Of a stretch of 64,000 nt of DNA, positions 1-15,000 are shown one piece after another. The notes beneath the pieces are model-generated. The model saw only the letters and a program-made list of their open reading frames with translations. It did no database searches and was not told the DNA's origin. Source of the stretch: Afipia sp049747295 (lineage in GTDB: Bacteria; Pseudomonadota; Alphaproteobacteria; Rhizobiales; Xanthobacteraceae); assembly GCF_049747295.1 (NCBI RefSeq), contig NZ_JBMHJM010000001.1, positions 1,426,001 to 1,490,000 of the forward strand, given 5' to 3'. The stretch's first letter is position 1; every line of letters starts with the position of its first letter. Made by a program: the position numbers and the translations under genes.

Positions 1-3000
1 AAGACCAAGCCCGGTGCCGCCCTCATCCTGATTGCGCGCATCATCAAGCCGCAGGAACGGCTTGAACACTTCCTCGCGCATGTTCTGCGGGATGCCCGGA
101 CCGTCATCATCGATGGTCACGATCAGATAGCGATGATCGCGATGGCCGGTGATGTTGATAGTGTCGGCGTGACGTGCCGCGTTCGACACCAGATTGGCGA
201 GGCAGCGTTTGAAGGATGCGGGCTTGACCGTCACCACCGGCAGACCGTGGAACGTCACAGTGGCGACGTGTCCTTGCCGCTCGGCGTCGCTGCGCAATTC
301 CTCCAGCGCCTGTTCCATGTCGGTTGGACGTGCCTGTTCGCCACCGTCTCCGCGCGCAAAGGCAAGATAAGCCTCCAGCATGCCGCTCATTTCGTCGACA
401 TCCTTGCGCATGCCGTCCACTTCCGGACTGTTGCCGATCAGCGCAAGCTCGAGCTTGAAGCGCGTCAGGATTGTTCGCAGGTCGTGTGAGACGCCCGCCA
501 ACATGGCCGTGCGCTGCTCGATACTGCGTTCCACGCGCGCCTTCATTTCCATGAAGGCCTGTGCCGCGCGGCGAACTTCACGCGCGCCGCGGGGACGGAA
601 GTCCGGCGCCTCTCGGCCTTTACCGAAATTCTCCGCGGCATCTGCCAGGCGAAGAATGGGTTTGATCTGATTGCGCAGGAACAATACCGCGACAATCAGA
701 AGGATCGACGATGTGCCAACCATCCAGAACAGGAAGATTTCCGAATTCGACGCGTAAGCGGCGCTCCGCTGCGCAAACACGCGCATCACGGAGTCATCGA
801 GTTTGATACGGATTTCCACCAGCGACGAGCGTCCGACCGTGTCGATCCAGAAGGGGCGTCCAATCTGGCGGCCAAGCTGCACCGACAAAGCCTGATCCAG
901 CAGCGAGAAGAACGGCTTCGGCCCCGGCGGCGGCATATCGTTGACGGGCAGGAAGTCGACAACCAAGCCAAGCCGTTGCTGCGCAATCCGTCGCAGTTGC
1001 GTTCGATCCTTGTCTTGCGGATAGGTCTTGTAGATGTCGATCAGCGAAGCCACGTCCTGCGTGACGGCCTGGGACAGCCGCCGGGTCACAGTGTTCCAAT
1101 GCCGCTCCATGAACACGAACGCGACCACTGACTGGAGGATCACCATCGGAACGATGATGATCAGCAACGCGCGGGCATAAAGCCCCTTCGGCATCATCTC
1201 CTTGAACCAGCGCCCCAGCCATCCGCTCGCGTGAGACACGCCGCGCGAAGCTGTGCGAATGAAGGTGAGGCCGGTGTCGAGCGTGCTCATGACAATGTGT
1301 TCCGGCGGCTCAAGGCGAAGCGACGAGACGATAGCCGATGCCACGCACGGCTTGCAGGAACAGCGGGTTAGCCGGATCGCGCTCGATCTTGCGCCGCAGC
1401 CGATTGATCTGCACGTCCACCGCACGCTCGTTGGCGTTGCCGTCGCCACCGGTCAGCGCTCCGCGCGGTACGGTTTCGCCGGGCGCAGCCGCGAGAATGC
1501 GCAGCATGTCGCGCTCGCGGTCGGTAAGATGGATCACATTCTCACCGTCGCGCAGTTCGCCGCGCTCGAGGTGATAGACATAAGGACCGAACGCGACCGA
1601 CTCCACGGCGGGCGCCGCAGCCGGCGCGGCACGCTTGAGGATGTTGGCAATGCGCAACACGAGTTCGCGCGGTTCGAAAGGCTTCGCAACGTAGTCGTCG
1701 GCCCCGATCTGCAATCCCTCGATGCGGCTCTCCGCTTCGCTTCGTGCCGTGAGCATGATGATCGGTACTCCGGAATCGGTACGAAGCGAACGCGCGAGAT
1801 CAAATCCGGTCTCGCCCGGCATCATCACGTCGAGAATCAGAAGATCGAAATGCAGGCCGACCAGCTTCGCGCGAGCATCTGCGGCACTCTTCGCCGTGGT
1901 AACACGGTAGCCTTCTCCCGCGAGGAAACGCGACAACAGGTCGCGGATGCGGCGGTCGTCGTCAACCAACAGCAGATGGGGCGCGTCGTCGGCGGGCTCG
2001 GCACGCGCGCGTTCCGTTGTCGCGGCATCGATCATTTAACGTCCTTTGCCGCTCTTCGACTGCTCTTCAGGATCACGTCCAGCACCTTGTCGGGGTCGTC
2101 ATGGTCAATCATGGCAAGCAGAAACTGGCGCGTTCCGTCCGCTCCGGCAGGGCTGACGCCCTCCAGTGCCCGGTTAATGCGAGCGGTCTGCAGACCGGCC
2201 AATTTTGCGACAAGGGCCTCGCCTTTGGCCGTGGCGAAAAGAAGACGTTGCCGGCGATCCGCATCGCCAGCCTTCTGAACGATATAGCCTTCGTCCAGCA
2301 GTTGCTTGAGGACCCTGCCCAGCGATTGCTTGGTGATCCGGAGCACGTCCAGCAGATCGGCGACTTTGAGCCCCGGATAGCGGGTCACAAAGTGAACCAC
2401 CCGGTGGTGAGCCCGGCCGAAGCCGAATTCCTCCAGGACGTGGTCGGCATCGCCGACAAAGTCCCGATAGGCGAAAAACAAAAGCTCGATGATGTCCCAG
2501 CGCTGGTCGGCGGATGCCGTGGGACCCGAAGCTCCGCCATCCGCGGGGGTCTGCCCTGTGCGTGGCGCGTTGAAATTTATGTCAGTCATGTTGACATATT
2601 TCGGTTTCAATGTTACAAAAAAACCAAGCTTCACGAAATATTCGGATATTTCGCCACTTGCGGCGCTTTGGAAGTCCGGAAACCCCAGTCCCTGGCATGC
2701 TCCAAAGTGAATTTCCTCGCCGTGCGATTGTCGATAGACATTCCACGAAACATACTGGACTTAACCGCCCACGTAAAACAAAGGGCGCACCGCCGGCTCT
2801 GGGACCGGCCGATCTGGAGACAAAGCGATGGGAGTGTCGTTCGACAAAATTGATGGCGTCATCTGGTATGACGGCAAACTGGTGCCGTGGGCCGACGCCA
2901 ATGTCCACGTCCTGACCCATGGCCTGCATTACGGAAGTTCCGTGTTCGAGGGCGAGCGCGCTTATGGCGGCGAGATCTTCAAGTGCACCGAACACTCCGA

Positions 3001-6000
3001 GCGTCTGAAGAAATCGGCCGAACTGCTGGATTTCGAGATTCCTTATTCCGTCGCCGAGATCGACGCCGCCAAGAAGCTGGTCATCGAAAAAAACAATCTG
3101 CCGGACTCTTATGTCCGCGCGATTGCCTGGCGCGGTTCGGAAATGATGGGCGTGTCGGCTCAAAGCAACACCATTCATCTGGCGATCGCCTGCTGGAGCT
3201 GGCCGAGCTACTTCAGCCCGGCTGAGCGCCTGAAGGGCATCCGTATCGGCCTTGCCGACTATCGCCGGCCCGATCCCAAGACCATCCCGGCGATGGCGAA
3301 GGCCGCGGGTCTGTACATGATCTGCACCATCTCCAAGCACAAGGCGGAGCGCGACGGCTTTGCCGACGCCTTGATGCTGGATTGGCAGGGCCGTGTTGCC
3401 GAATGCACCGGCGCTAACATCTTCTTCATCAAGGATGGCAAAATCCATACTCCGATCGCCGACTGCTTCCTCGCAGGGATCACCCGCGCGACGGTCATCG
3501 ATCTCGCCAAGCGCCGCGGTATCGAGGTGATCGAGCGTCGCATCATGCCGGAAGAGATGGACGGCTTCACGGAGTGCTTCGTGACCGGCACGGCTGCGGA
3601 AGTCACCCCGGTTTCGCAAATCGCGAATTGGAAGTTCACGCCGGGCACGATCAGTGAGCAGCTGATGAACGACTACACCTCTGAAGTGCAGCCGAAGGGC
3701 AAGCAGGCCGCAGCCTAAAGAGTCGCCTGTTCAGGACAACGCGGCACGCTGAGGATTGATTAGCGTGCCGCCACTAAACCGAGACGATCGCGCCTGATCC
3801 AGCGTGTCATCATCACGCAGGCCACCACCGCAAGAGCGGTGGCAAGGCCGATCCAGATGCCGAGTCCGCCAAAGCCCATTCTGAACGCAAAGAACAGGCT
3901 CATCGGCATTCCGACCCCCCAATAGCCGATGGCGGCATAGATCATCGGCACGTGGGTGTCCTGAAGCCCGCGCAGCATGCCGGCCCCGACCGCCTGGGCG
4001 CCATCCACGATCTGAAACATCGCGGCGCAAAACAGGAACGTGACTGCGGTATTCACCACCGCCATGTTGGCAGGGTCCGCAATATCGATGAAGGCGCTGA
4101 TCAACGTCCGGGGCATGGTCATCATCACCACACTCATCGTCGCCATGAACACCATGGCCAGCGCGAACGCAGTCCAGCCTGCGCGGGTGACCGCATCCCG
4201 ATCGCGTGCACCGTGAGCCCGCCCGACGCGCACCGTCGCCGCCTGCCCAAGACCCATGGGCACCATGAACGATGCCGACGCAATCTGAATCGCGATGGAA
4301 TGGGCCGCGATAGCTGCCGCGCCGAAGTGTCCCATCAGAAACACAGCGGCGTTGAAGATGGTGACCTCGAAAGCAAGCGTGGCGCCGATCGGCAGACCAA
4401 GCCGCCACAGCGCGACAAGGCGCGGCCAGTCCGGCCGCCACCAGCGCCCGAATAGATGATAACGCCGCAGCCGCTTGTTCAGGATCACCACCAGCGCAAG
4501 CCCGCAAAACAGAAATGTATTCGAGAGCGAGGTCGCGAGACCCGATCCTTTCAAGCCAAGCGCCGGCAGACCGAGGTGACCGAAGACCAGGATCCAATTC
4601 GCCGCGACGTTGAACAGGATCGCGGTCGCAGTCACGATCAGAGCCCAGATCGGCCGTTCAAGTGCCGAGACAAAGGCACGCAGGACGATGAAACCAAGGA
4701 AGGGCAAAAATCCCCACTGCAGATGATGCACGAAGGTCTGCGCATCGGCCGCAAGCTGCGGCTCCTGACCGAACCAGAGCAGGATCGTCTCGGCGTGCCA
4801 AAGCACGAACCAGCACGGCAGCGAAATGATCACCGCCGTCCACAATCCCTGGCGAAACGTGCGGCGCACTTCACGCACAATATGGAGCTTGCGGCCGAAC
4901 ACCTCCGCCATCATCGGTGACGTTGCCGTGACAAGCCCAATGGCGAAAATGTGAAGTGCAAAATAAAGATTCACACCGAGCGCCGCGGCCGCGAGAGCCG
5001 ATGACCCCAACCGGCCGACCATGATCAGGTCGGTCGTGGTCAGAGCGATCTGTGCGAGATTAGTAAGAACCAGCGGCCACCCGAGCGACAACATCGCCCG
5101 AAATTCATCGAGCCATGCAGCACGCGACAATGCATTTTGGCGAGGATTGAACAGCATGCTGACCGGTTACACCGGCACGGCACGATTTTCTATGACGATT
5201 GTCGAGCAGGTGGCGCGGGAACACCGACCTCGGCGATGACAAATCAACCTATACCTATCTAAGTGCTTCAGCCGGCACCCAGAATACTTCACCTTCGGAA
5301 TCTTCCGTGTCGAGCCAGAGCAACGGCAGTTGCGGAAACGCGTCATCGAGCAATTCACGTCCGCGGCCGATCTCGCAGAGCAGACCGCCGTTCGGCGTGA
5401 GGTGCCGACCGGCTTCGTTCAGGATCTTGCGCACGATATCGAGGCCGTCGACACCGCCATCGAACGCCATCGCTGGCTCGTGGCGACATTCGAGCGGCAA
5501 CCCCGCCATGCCTTCTTCATCGACATAAGGTGGATTGGTGATGATCAGGTCGTACCGCGCATCGCTCACCGCATCGAACAGATTGCCCTGATAGAGCGAG
5601 ACCCGATCCTCGAGTCCATAATCGGACACGTTACGTGCAGCGACCGCCAATGCATCCTTCGAAAGATCCACCGCGTCCACGCTGGCATTGTAGAACGTCT
5701 GGCTTGCGAGAATGGCCAGGCATCCGGAACCGGTACATAAATCAAGCACACGTTCGACCGAGCCGGGATCTTCGATCAACGAACCGCCCTCATCCTCGGT
5801 CTGTCCGCTGAAATGCGAATCCAACAGCTCGCCGATAAAGGAACGCGGGACGATCACCCTCTCATCAACGTAGAACGGCAAGCCGCGCATGTAGATTTTG
5901 TTGACCAGATAAGCGGCTGGCTTTCGTGTCTCGATGCGTTGCGCGATCAGATCCAGAATTCGTCCGGCTTCATGCAAGGTCACGCGTGCGTTGGCAAACA

Positions 6001-9000
6001 TCTCGAACTGATCGGGGTGGAGATGCAGCGCTTCGCACACGAGAAAGACCGCTTCAGCGACCGGGTCGGTGGTGCCGTGGGCAAAGACAATCCGTGCCTC
6101 GGCGTACCGGCTCACCGCATAACGGACCAGATCCAGCAATGTCAGCAGTTCGCCGGGCGCGGCCTTGATGGGCTTCGCAATTTTGAGAGGCTTTTTGGCT
6201 GCCTTCTTGGCACCAACAGCGCGCTTGGCGGACGCCTTCGCGGCAACGGATTTCGTTTTCTTTGCCATTAATTTCTTCAGTATCTCTGTGTCTTTACGGC
6301 TTCCAGCGCGCGGCCGCATCGTCGTCATGAGCCTGCGCCTCGACCCACGCGTTGCCGTCGGAGCGTTCTTCCGATTTCCAGAACGGCGCATTGGCCTTCA
6401 GGTAATCCATCAAAAATTCCGCGGCCTGAAACGCGGCCTGGCGATGCGCGGACGCGGTCAGGACCAACACAATGTTGTCGCCAGGCACGACACGACCATA
6501 ACGATGGATCACCGTCACACCCGTCAGCGGCCAGCGCGCCTTGGCTTCATCCACGTGACGTGAGATCTCGGCTTCGGCCATGCCGGGATAATGCTCCAGG
6601 GTCATCGCGGCGATGGCGTCGCCACCCTCGCCACCCCGGCAGATTCCCGAGAAACTCACCACTGCGCCGATATCGGTGCGCCCTTTGGTCAACACCGCAA
6701 TTTCCGCAGCGATGTCGAAATCGGCGGACTGAAGGCGAATGGTCACCGGGCAAGACATGGAGGAATCAGCCGCCCGTCATCGGCGGGAAGAACGCAATTT
6801 CACGCGCACCAGCGATCGCAGCATCGGATTTCACATGGCTGTGGTCGATCGCGGCACGAATCGTGCGCGGCGAGGCAAACGCGTTGGCATATTCCTCACC
6901 GCGGGCCACCAGCCATTGCACGAGGTCGGAAACCGTACGCACGCTTGCCGGTGGATCGATGGTTTCCTCGGCCTTGCCGACGCGTTCGCGCACCCAGGCG
7001 AAATAGAGAACCTTCATCGGTCCTCCTCAGTGAGATGATGGATCCCCGCACGCAGGTAATCCCACCCTGTGTAGATGGTGAAGATCGCCGAGATCCACAA
7101 CAACGTGATCCCGATCAGAATCGTCTGCGGCAGGATCTCCTCCCCCGCTTCACCTGCGATCAGGAAGCCAATGGCCACGAGTTGAACGGTGGTCTTCCAT
7201 TTCGCCAATTGGGACACCGGCACGCTGACGCGGAGCGCGGCGAGATATTCGCGCAGACCCGAGACCAGAATTTCGCGGCAGAGGATCACGATGGCAGCCC
7301 ACAGCGACCACCCGCGGATGGTCTCGTCCGCCGCCAGCATCAGCAGGCACGACGCCACCAGGAGCTTGTCTGCGATCGGATCGAGCATCCGGCCGAACGC
7401 CGATTGCTGGTCCCACATCCGCGCGTAGTAACCATCGAGGAAGTCGGTCACGCCGGCCGCAATGAAAATAGCCAACGCAACCCAGCGCAGCCACAACGGC
7501 CCGCCCAACAGGGACTGAGCATACATGCAGCCAATCACCACCGGGACCGCCACGATCCGCGAGTAGGTGAGGATGTTGGGCAACGACAGCGAACGTTTCG
7601 CTGGCTTTCTGGCGGCGACACTGGTCATGGATGTTACCAATACTGCGAAAGCTCCCGCGTCAACAGTCGGGAGCGGTATTTTGGGCAGGTCGGAATACAG
7701 AATTCATCTACGCGCAAATTCCTGCCGAAAAATGATCCATCAGCCGTTGTTGGGGTGGAAAAAATCGAAAATCTTGCGGGCACTCTCGGCGCTGACACCG
7801 GGAACTTTGCCGAGGTCGGCCAGCGAAGCCCGCTCAATCTCCTTGAGTGTCCCGAAATGATGAAGCAAGGCACGCTTGCGGGACGGCCCGATGCCGGGGA
7901 TTTCCTGCAATCCGGCCTCGCGAATATCCTTTTTGCGCAGCTTGCGGTGCGATCCGATCACGAAGCGGTGCGCCTCGTCCCGCAGCCGCTGAATGAAATA
8001 CAGCACGGGGTCACGCGGTTCGAGCTTGATCGATGGCCGGTCCGGCATAAACAGGGTCTCGCGTCCCGCATCGCGGTCCGGCCCTTTGGCCACGGCGATC
8101 AATGCGACCTGGGTCAGGTTCAATTCCGTGAAAATTGCACGGGCTGCATTCAACTGGCCCTGCCCGCCGTCGATGATGACAAGATCGGGCCATCGCGGCG
8201 CGGTATCGTCAGCTTCCTGAGCTTCCTGCGGGGAATCCGGTTCGCTTCCCTGAGGCGCTTCATTGAGCAGCCGCTTGAATCGGCGCTCCAGCACCTCGCG
8301 CATCATCGCGTAATCGTCGCCCGGGGTCAGCCCTTGCGACTTGATGTTGAACTTCCGGTACTGGTTTTTCAGCAGGCCATCGGGCCCGGCAACGATCATC
8401 GCGCCCACCGCGTTGGTGCCCTGGATATGGCTGTTGTCGTAGACCTCGATACGACGCGGCACACGCGGCAGGCCCAGCGTCGTGGCAAGCCCCTGCAACA
8501 GCCGTGCTTGCGTCGCGGTGTCGGCGAGCTTGCGTCCTAAGGCCTCGCGCGCATTGGTCAATGCATGCGCGACGAGTTCTTTCTTCTCGCCGCGTTGCGG
8601 TGTCGCCACCTCGACCTTGAACCCCGCCTTCACACTCAGTGCCTCGGCGAGCAATTCCTGATCCTCGACGCGATGCGAGAGCAGAATCTGCCTCGGCGGA
8701 GGCTTGTCGTCGTAGAATTGCGACAGGAATGAACCAAGCACTTCCTCCGGCGGCAGCGATTTGTCGGCACGGGGGAAATAGGCACGGTTGCCCCAGTTCT
8801 GTCCGGTGCGGAAGAAAAACACTTCGACGCAGGAGTATCCACCTTCCTGATGGAGGGCGAACACATCGGCCTCCTCCACGGTGCGCGGATTGATGCCCTG
8901 CTGCGATTGAATCGCCGATAGCGCAGCCAAACGGTCGCGATAGAGCGCCGCACGCTCGAATTCGAGGTCGTTCGACGCCTTCTCCATCTCGGCCGCAAGC

Positions 9001-12000
9001 AGTTCCTTCACGGCGCGGCTGCGCCCGGAGAGAAAGTCGTTCGCTTCGCGCACCAGTTCGGTGTAGCCGGGAAAGTCGACCTCGCCTGTGCAAGGGCCGG
9101 CACAACGCTTGATTTGATACAGCAGGCAGGGTCGCGTCCGGCTTTCGAAGAACGAATCCGTGCATGAGCGCACAAGGAACGCGCGCTGCAGCGCTGTAAT
9201 GGTGCGGTTCACCGCGCCCACCGATGCGAACGGCCCAAAGTAACGGCCCGGCCGCGTTTGAGCGCCGCGATGCTTGAGAATCTGGGGGGCCCAGTGATCG
9301 CCCGTGATCAGAATATAAGGGAACGACTTGTCGTCGCGCAGCAGCACGTTGAAACGCGGACGCAATTGCTTGATCAGATTGGCTTCAAGCAATAGGGCTT
9401 CGGTTTCGGTCGCAGTCGAAATGATTTCCACCGCGACTGTCGCCGCAATCATTCGCGCGATTCGTGCGGGATGACCGGTCGGCCGCGCATAAGATGACAG
9501 CCGTTTTTTGACGCTCTTGGCTTTGCCGACATACAGCACATCGTTCGCAGCGTTCAGCATGCGATAGACGCCGGCCGATGTCGGCGCGAGTTTCACCGCG
9601 CGTTCGATGGCGGCACGGCCGGCCGCCAGCGTGCCTTCCGATGCAAGCTCATCAGAATCGTCGTCAACCTGCTCCGGCAGGCGACCCTCGTCGTCCTCGT
9701 CCGTAGACGCCGGGTCGGCAGACATCGTGGCGGGATCGACGTCCTGACCACCCAAGTTCCCTGATGCAAGGTCCCGCGGTTGTGTCTGGAACGCCGGATC
9801 CTTCGGCTGTGACGGGTCAGTGGTGTCGTGAGTCATGAGCGGAATTTATGTACGGCGGGCGGATTCATCCAGCGCAGGGCGTGCACGGAAAAGCCTATGT
9901 CGCGCCCAACGCCGGTCAAAGACAGATTGCAAAGACACGCCGCGAAGGGGCTGTGGCACAACAGCTTTTAACACTTTTTTAGGGACGTTAATGGGGCGGC
10001 AACCCGCGTTAACGAGCGCTTAACGTAAAACTCTCGATAAATTTTACACAGAAAAGGTGGAATTCCGTAACCATGACGGACCCGCCACGGCAGCCTGGCT
10101 GCTCCTGCAGATGATCTAACCCCGGCAATTCCGGGCACGTGCGTGAGGGAAGTAAGTATGAGTAAAACGGCGTTTAGCGGAGCAATCCTCGCCGCGATTT
10201 GCATGTCGGCATCTGCACAGGCAGCGGACATTTACGGCAGCCGGCCCTATGCCCAGCAGCCTTACACCGTCAGCCAACCCCTCTCCAACAGCTGGATGGG
10301 CCCCTATATCGGCGGCAACATCGGATACGCTTGGGGTGACATCACCCACAACGCCACCAAGCCGGCAGGCGTGCTCGGCGGCATTCAGGCCGGCTATAAC
10401 TGGCAGTCTGGCGCATTGGTCTTCGGTATCGAAGGCGACCTTCAGATCAATGGCGCGGAGGACACATTCGCGCCCTGGAAGTTCTCCAACCCATGGTTCG
10501 GCACCGCGCGCGGCCGCGTCGGCTATGCCTTCAACAACGTCCTGCTCTACGGTACCGGTGGTCTCGCATTCGGCGGGCTGAAGGGCGAGAGCTTTCTCCT
10601 TTCGGAGAGCCACACGGGACTCGGATGGACGCTGGGCGTCGGTGCCGAAATTGCTCTCAACCAACGCTGGTCCGCCAAGATCGAATACCTTTATGTGGAC
10701 CTGTCCGACAGGAATTTCTCGATCACCGGCATGCCCAACGGCTACGAATTCAACACGCTGCGCGTGGGCGTGAACTATCGGTTCTGATCACGCATCCACT
10801 TCACAGCTTTCAAATCCCGGGCAGTGCCCGGGATTTTTGTTAGAGCAACAGCGTTCGTGCGTCCAAATGGCGGCAATCAAATGGATGCCATTAAACGAGT
10901 TGCAGGGAATGAAATGCAGGGAGTGAAATGCCGCGCGCCATCGACGCGACGACGCGGCAATCCACCTGCAATCGTGTACGCGCTAGAGTCTCGATTCCGA
11001 AGTTCGCATCATTCCGCCGCTCGTTCGTCTGCGAACTTCGGCATCGGAGGTCTCTTGCACGCTATTGTTCTAGTGTGGCGGTTCTGAAGTCCGCATTACG
11101 GACTCGCCGCACGAATGATGCGGACTTCAGAACCGCCACACTAGTCCAGGCTTAGGACGAAACCACCAGATCAACCGCTTTCGGTCCCTTGCCCTTTTTA
11201 TCGGGCTCGACCTCGAAAGTGATGCGCTGTCCTTCCGCCAGATTCTTCAACCCGGCACGCTCGACCGCAGTGATGTGCACAAACACATCACGACCGCCGT
11301 CATCCGGTTTGATGAATCCATAACCACGTTCTGCATTGAAAAACTTGACCGTCCCCGTCATGGCCATCGGGAAACTCCTCCCCGCATTGCACCGCCGTTG
11401 CGCTAACACGCAGCAGCCTGACCGGACATTCACCTGCCGGAAGGCCTCGGCCTGGAGCAGTCCGGGAAAACCGGAGTACGCTCGAAGCCTCGTCATTCCG
11501 CCGCCCCCATTTGCGGGCGCGGGACGTAAAGCCAGCCATCACATGACCAGCATAATACGGTTCGTATCACATTGACTACGGCGCTTTTGATCTCGGTTCA
11601 GGTGCGCAAATCCCGGGCATACCCAAATGGGGGATGCCGATCAGCCCCGGAGTGCGTCCACGCGAAAGCGCCCCGCGCCGCCCTGCCCCAGCGGCTTTTC
11701 CAGTTCGTGCAGGATCGTCTTCAATTCGGCCGCCAGGGTCCATGGCGGATTGACGATCAGGAGGCCGGTCGAGACCAGCCCTGAGTCCGCAGTTTGCGGT
11801 GCCACACTGAATTCCACGCGCAGGCATTTGGCATCGCTTCCCCCACCGGCGTTCGCAATCCGCGCGACACGATCAGCGAGTGCCTCGACAGCGCGCCGCT
11901 CCTTGATCGGGTACCACAGCATGTAAATGCCGGTCGGCCATTTTCCATGGGCTGCCGCAAACCCATCCGCAAGCCGCGTAAACTCGTCGCGGCTCTCAAA

Positions 12001-15000
12001 AGGCGGATCGATCAGCACCAGCCCGCGCCGTTCATTCGGCGGCACGAAGGCGGGAAGTGCCGTCCAGCCATCAAGGTCCACGACGCGTCCTTGAGGATCG
12101 CGATGCAACGCACGGATGAGGTGCTTGCGCGCCGTCGGTTCAAGCTCACAAGCGACAAGGCGATCCTGCGGGCGCAACAGGGCCCGGGCGATCAGGGGCG
12201 AACCGGGATAAGCAGTGAGGTCACGCTGGGGATTGAAGGCACGCACGATATCGAGATAGGGCGAGACGAGGGTCATCACGGCGTCCGACAGCCGCGCCTG
12301 CATCAGCCGCGCGATGCCTGTCCGCCATTCGCCGCCACGTTCGGCTTCGTCACTGGTGAGGTCATAAAGACCTGCCCCGGCGTGGGTATCGATCACGCGA
12401 AACGCGGCAGGCTTCTCGTGCAAATAGGTCAGGATGCGGGCCAGCGTGATGTGCTTGATCACGTCAGCGAAATTTCCGGCATGAAAGGCGTGGCGATAGT
12501 TCATGCCACGACAGTTACGACATCAGCGCGCGAAAGTAACGCAGGGATAGCATCGACCCGTATCCTGTCAGACGAGCGGTGAAAATAGACCGCACCAGAC
12601 TAAGGATGTGCCCGGATTTAAGGCACGGGAGCCCCGCGTCGAACACATATGCGACCAGGGCTCCTGATCGCGGGCTATCCGCCGCGCACCGGCGGCATCA
12701 GCACACTGTCCCGACGGCAGGCGCGGCGATCGATTTCCTCACACGCGCGAAATTGCAGATCCTTGCTCATGCAAATGCGCACTTCGCTGAGACGGCGGCT
12801 GTCGCAAGTCACGGAGATCGCCGAGCTGCTGAGACCGGGATTGACCTTGATGAACGCTTCCTCAATCGCCGCAGGGGCGACCGTGAGCGGATCGGAGAGG
12901 TCCAGATACTCGGCCGGAATTTTCACCGCCGCACGAGCTTTGCGGATCGTTTCGAAATACGCGCGAGCGCCAAGCCCGGAACAGGTGCCGTGCTTGTCCC
13001 ATTCGTTATAGATCAGCCCAGACGCCGGCATGAGATCGAGCATCGACGACATCACATTGCGCGCCAGTCGCGGCGCGGGTCTCTGGCAGTAATTCGGAAA
13101 GCCGCGTTCGTATTGCGGCCAAAGTCCGTGGACCACGAACGAATAAGGCCGTCCCTTGCACTGGGTCTGAACGCCGCGGCTGGAGTTGCGTTGCTCCCCT
13201 GCCGCCTCGCAGAACGACGGCGACCAGGACAGTGACAACACGTAGAAATCGAATTCGCCGGGAGCATTCTGGCGATGATCCTGGGCCCGGGCGATATCGC
13301 TGCCAGCCATCCCCGCGAGCACCAGCAGCGCCGCGACCAATCCCGACTGAAGCACCGTCCCGAACAACCGCCCGCCGAGACGCCTGGGTTTGCCGTCCCC
13401 CGCAACGTGTGCGGCCATCGATCCGGTCATCTTTACGCCCCCTACCTAATCTGGCGCGAGCCTAATCAGACCCGGAACAATTTTCAAGAACATTCCAAGA
13501 ACAAAAATCGCCGCCCCACGATATGGAGCGGCGACCGACATCATCGGCTATGGGCGAGGAAAGCTTACGGCCGGGCGGCCCTGCAGCGCGGATTGTAGGC
13601 CCAATTGCGGTCGAGACCGACCACGCACCACTCGACGCCCGAATCGAAACCGGCGAACCCGCCGTCCTCAATCACGGAATAGTACACCTGCCGCGCCTTG
13701 CCATCATTCAGCATCGCGCTGGCGGAGCAGAAGCGGCGCGGAATGGTGTCATTTGCCCACGGGTGAAAAGCGGTCTCACGCACATGGGCATAGCCGGTGA
13801 TTTCGAGGTTGGAATTCCAGAACTTCCGCTCTTTTTCCGCGAAACGCGAAGAAATCGTCTGGAGGGCCTGGTAGCAATCGCCCACTACGCCATCGTAGCG
13901 CGGGCCGGACAGCCAGAAGCCCTTCTCAAAAATATTCGCCGCTTGGACCGGCTGGCTAAGTGACATGAAACCGACAAGCGCAGCCAAAATGGCGACGAAG
14001 CTGGATTTCCGGACTATCGAGAAAAACTGGCGCATGGCGCGATCCACCGAATGTTGTTGCGGCGGAAAGTGCCGCGAAGCCGGCATGGGGTCAAGTGCAG
14101 CGCGGCAACACTTATCAGCCATCCCCCGCTGAGAACGCGCGTGTTCTTTCCATGTCGGCCCGGTGGCTTTATGGTCCCTGTGCGTGTTGCGCAAATCGGA
14201 CGCTGGTTTTGCTGTCATAATACGCAACCGATGTTTAGAGCCTGATGAGCCTGCTGTTGCGAGAGAGTGCCGGCAGATGGCGATTGGAGAAGACGATGCG
14301 GACCACAGGATTGGCGATTTTGGCTGCGGCATGCGTCGTGGCTTTGTCCGGTACGGCGCGGGCAGACGACCTGTTCAGTTGGGTCGACACCGTCCCTCCC
14401 TTCAAGGGCAATGACACCGGCGGCATCATCTCCTACTCGCTTTACCAGCAAGGCGTGGACATCAAGGGGCTCGCCGTTGATCACTGTGCCCGCTACGGCA
14501 AAGGCGTAAAGCTCATCAGCTCGGACGCGCGTTACGGCGGCTATATTTCCTTCTCATGCGTCTGGGTGCGCCCCGGTCATCTGAGCCGTCCCCTGCGCGT
14601 GGCTTACTGAGCCACGCTTCATTTTCCGATTTTCCACGGATCGTATTTCTCTGTCGAATCCGGCACTGTTTTCATCGCGGCTTTGGCTGCGGCTTCTTCC
14701 TTGGCCATACGCTTCTGCTTGTCCGCGTCACCGGCCGAAGTCTGCCTGCCGCCGCCGCGATGCTTGCCGCCGCCCATTTGGGCATGGGCCTGCGCCGAGA
14801 CCAGCATGATAGCGAGAGCGATCAATAACTTTCGCATGGGACGTCCTCGTCAAAGCGGCGCAATCCGGCGCCCTTCGGCACTTATCTACAATCAACGCCC
14901 AAGCAAAGCGATCAGATATCCGTGAGCTTGCGGGCTTTCTAACGAGCCCCCAACCTCTTTTCGAACGCAGCGACGTTCACCACGCCGCGCCGATGGGTGC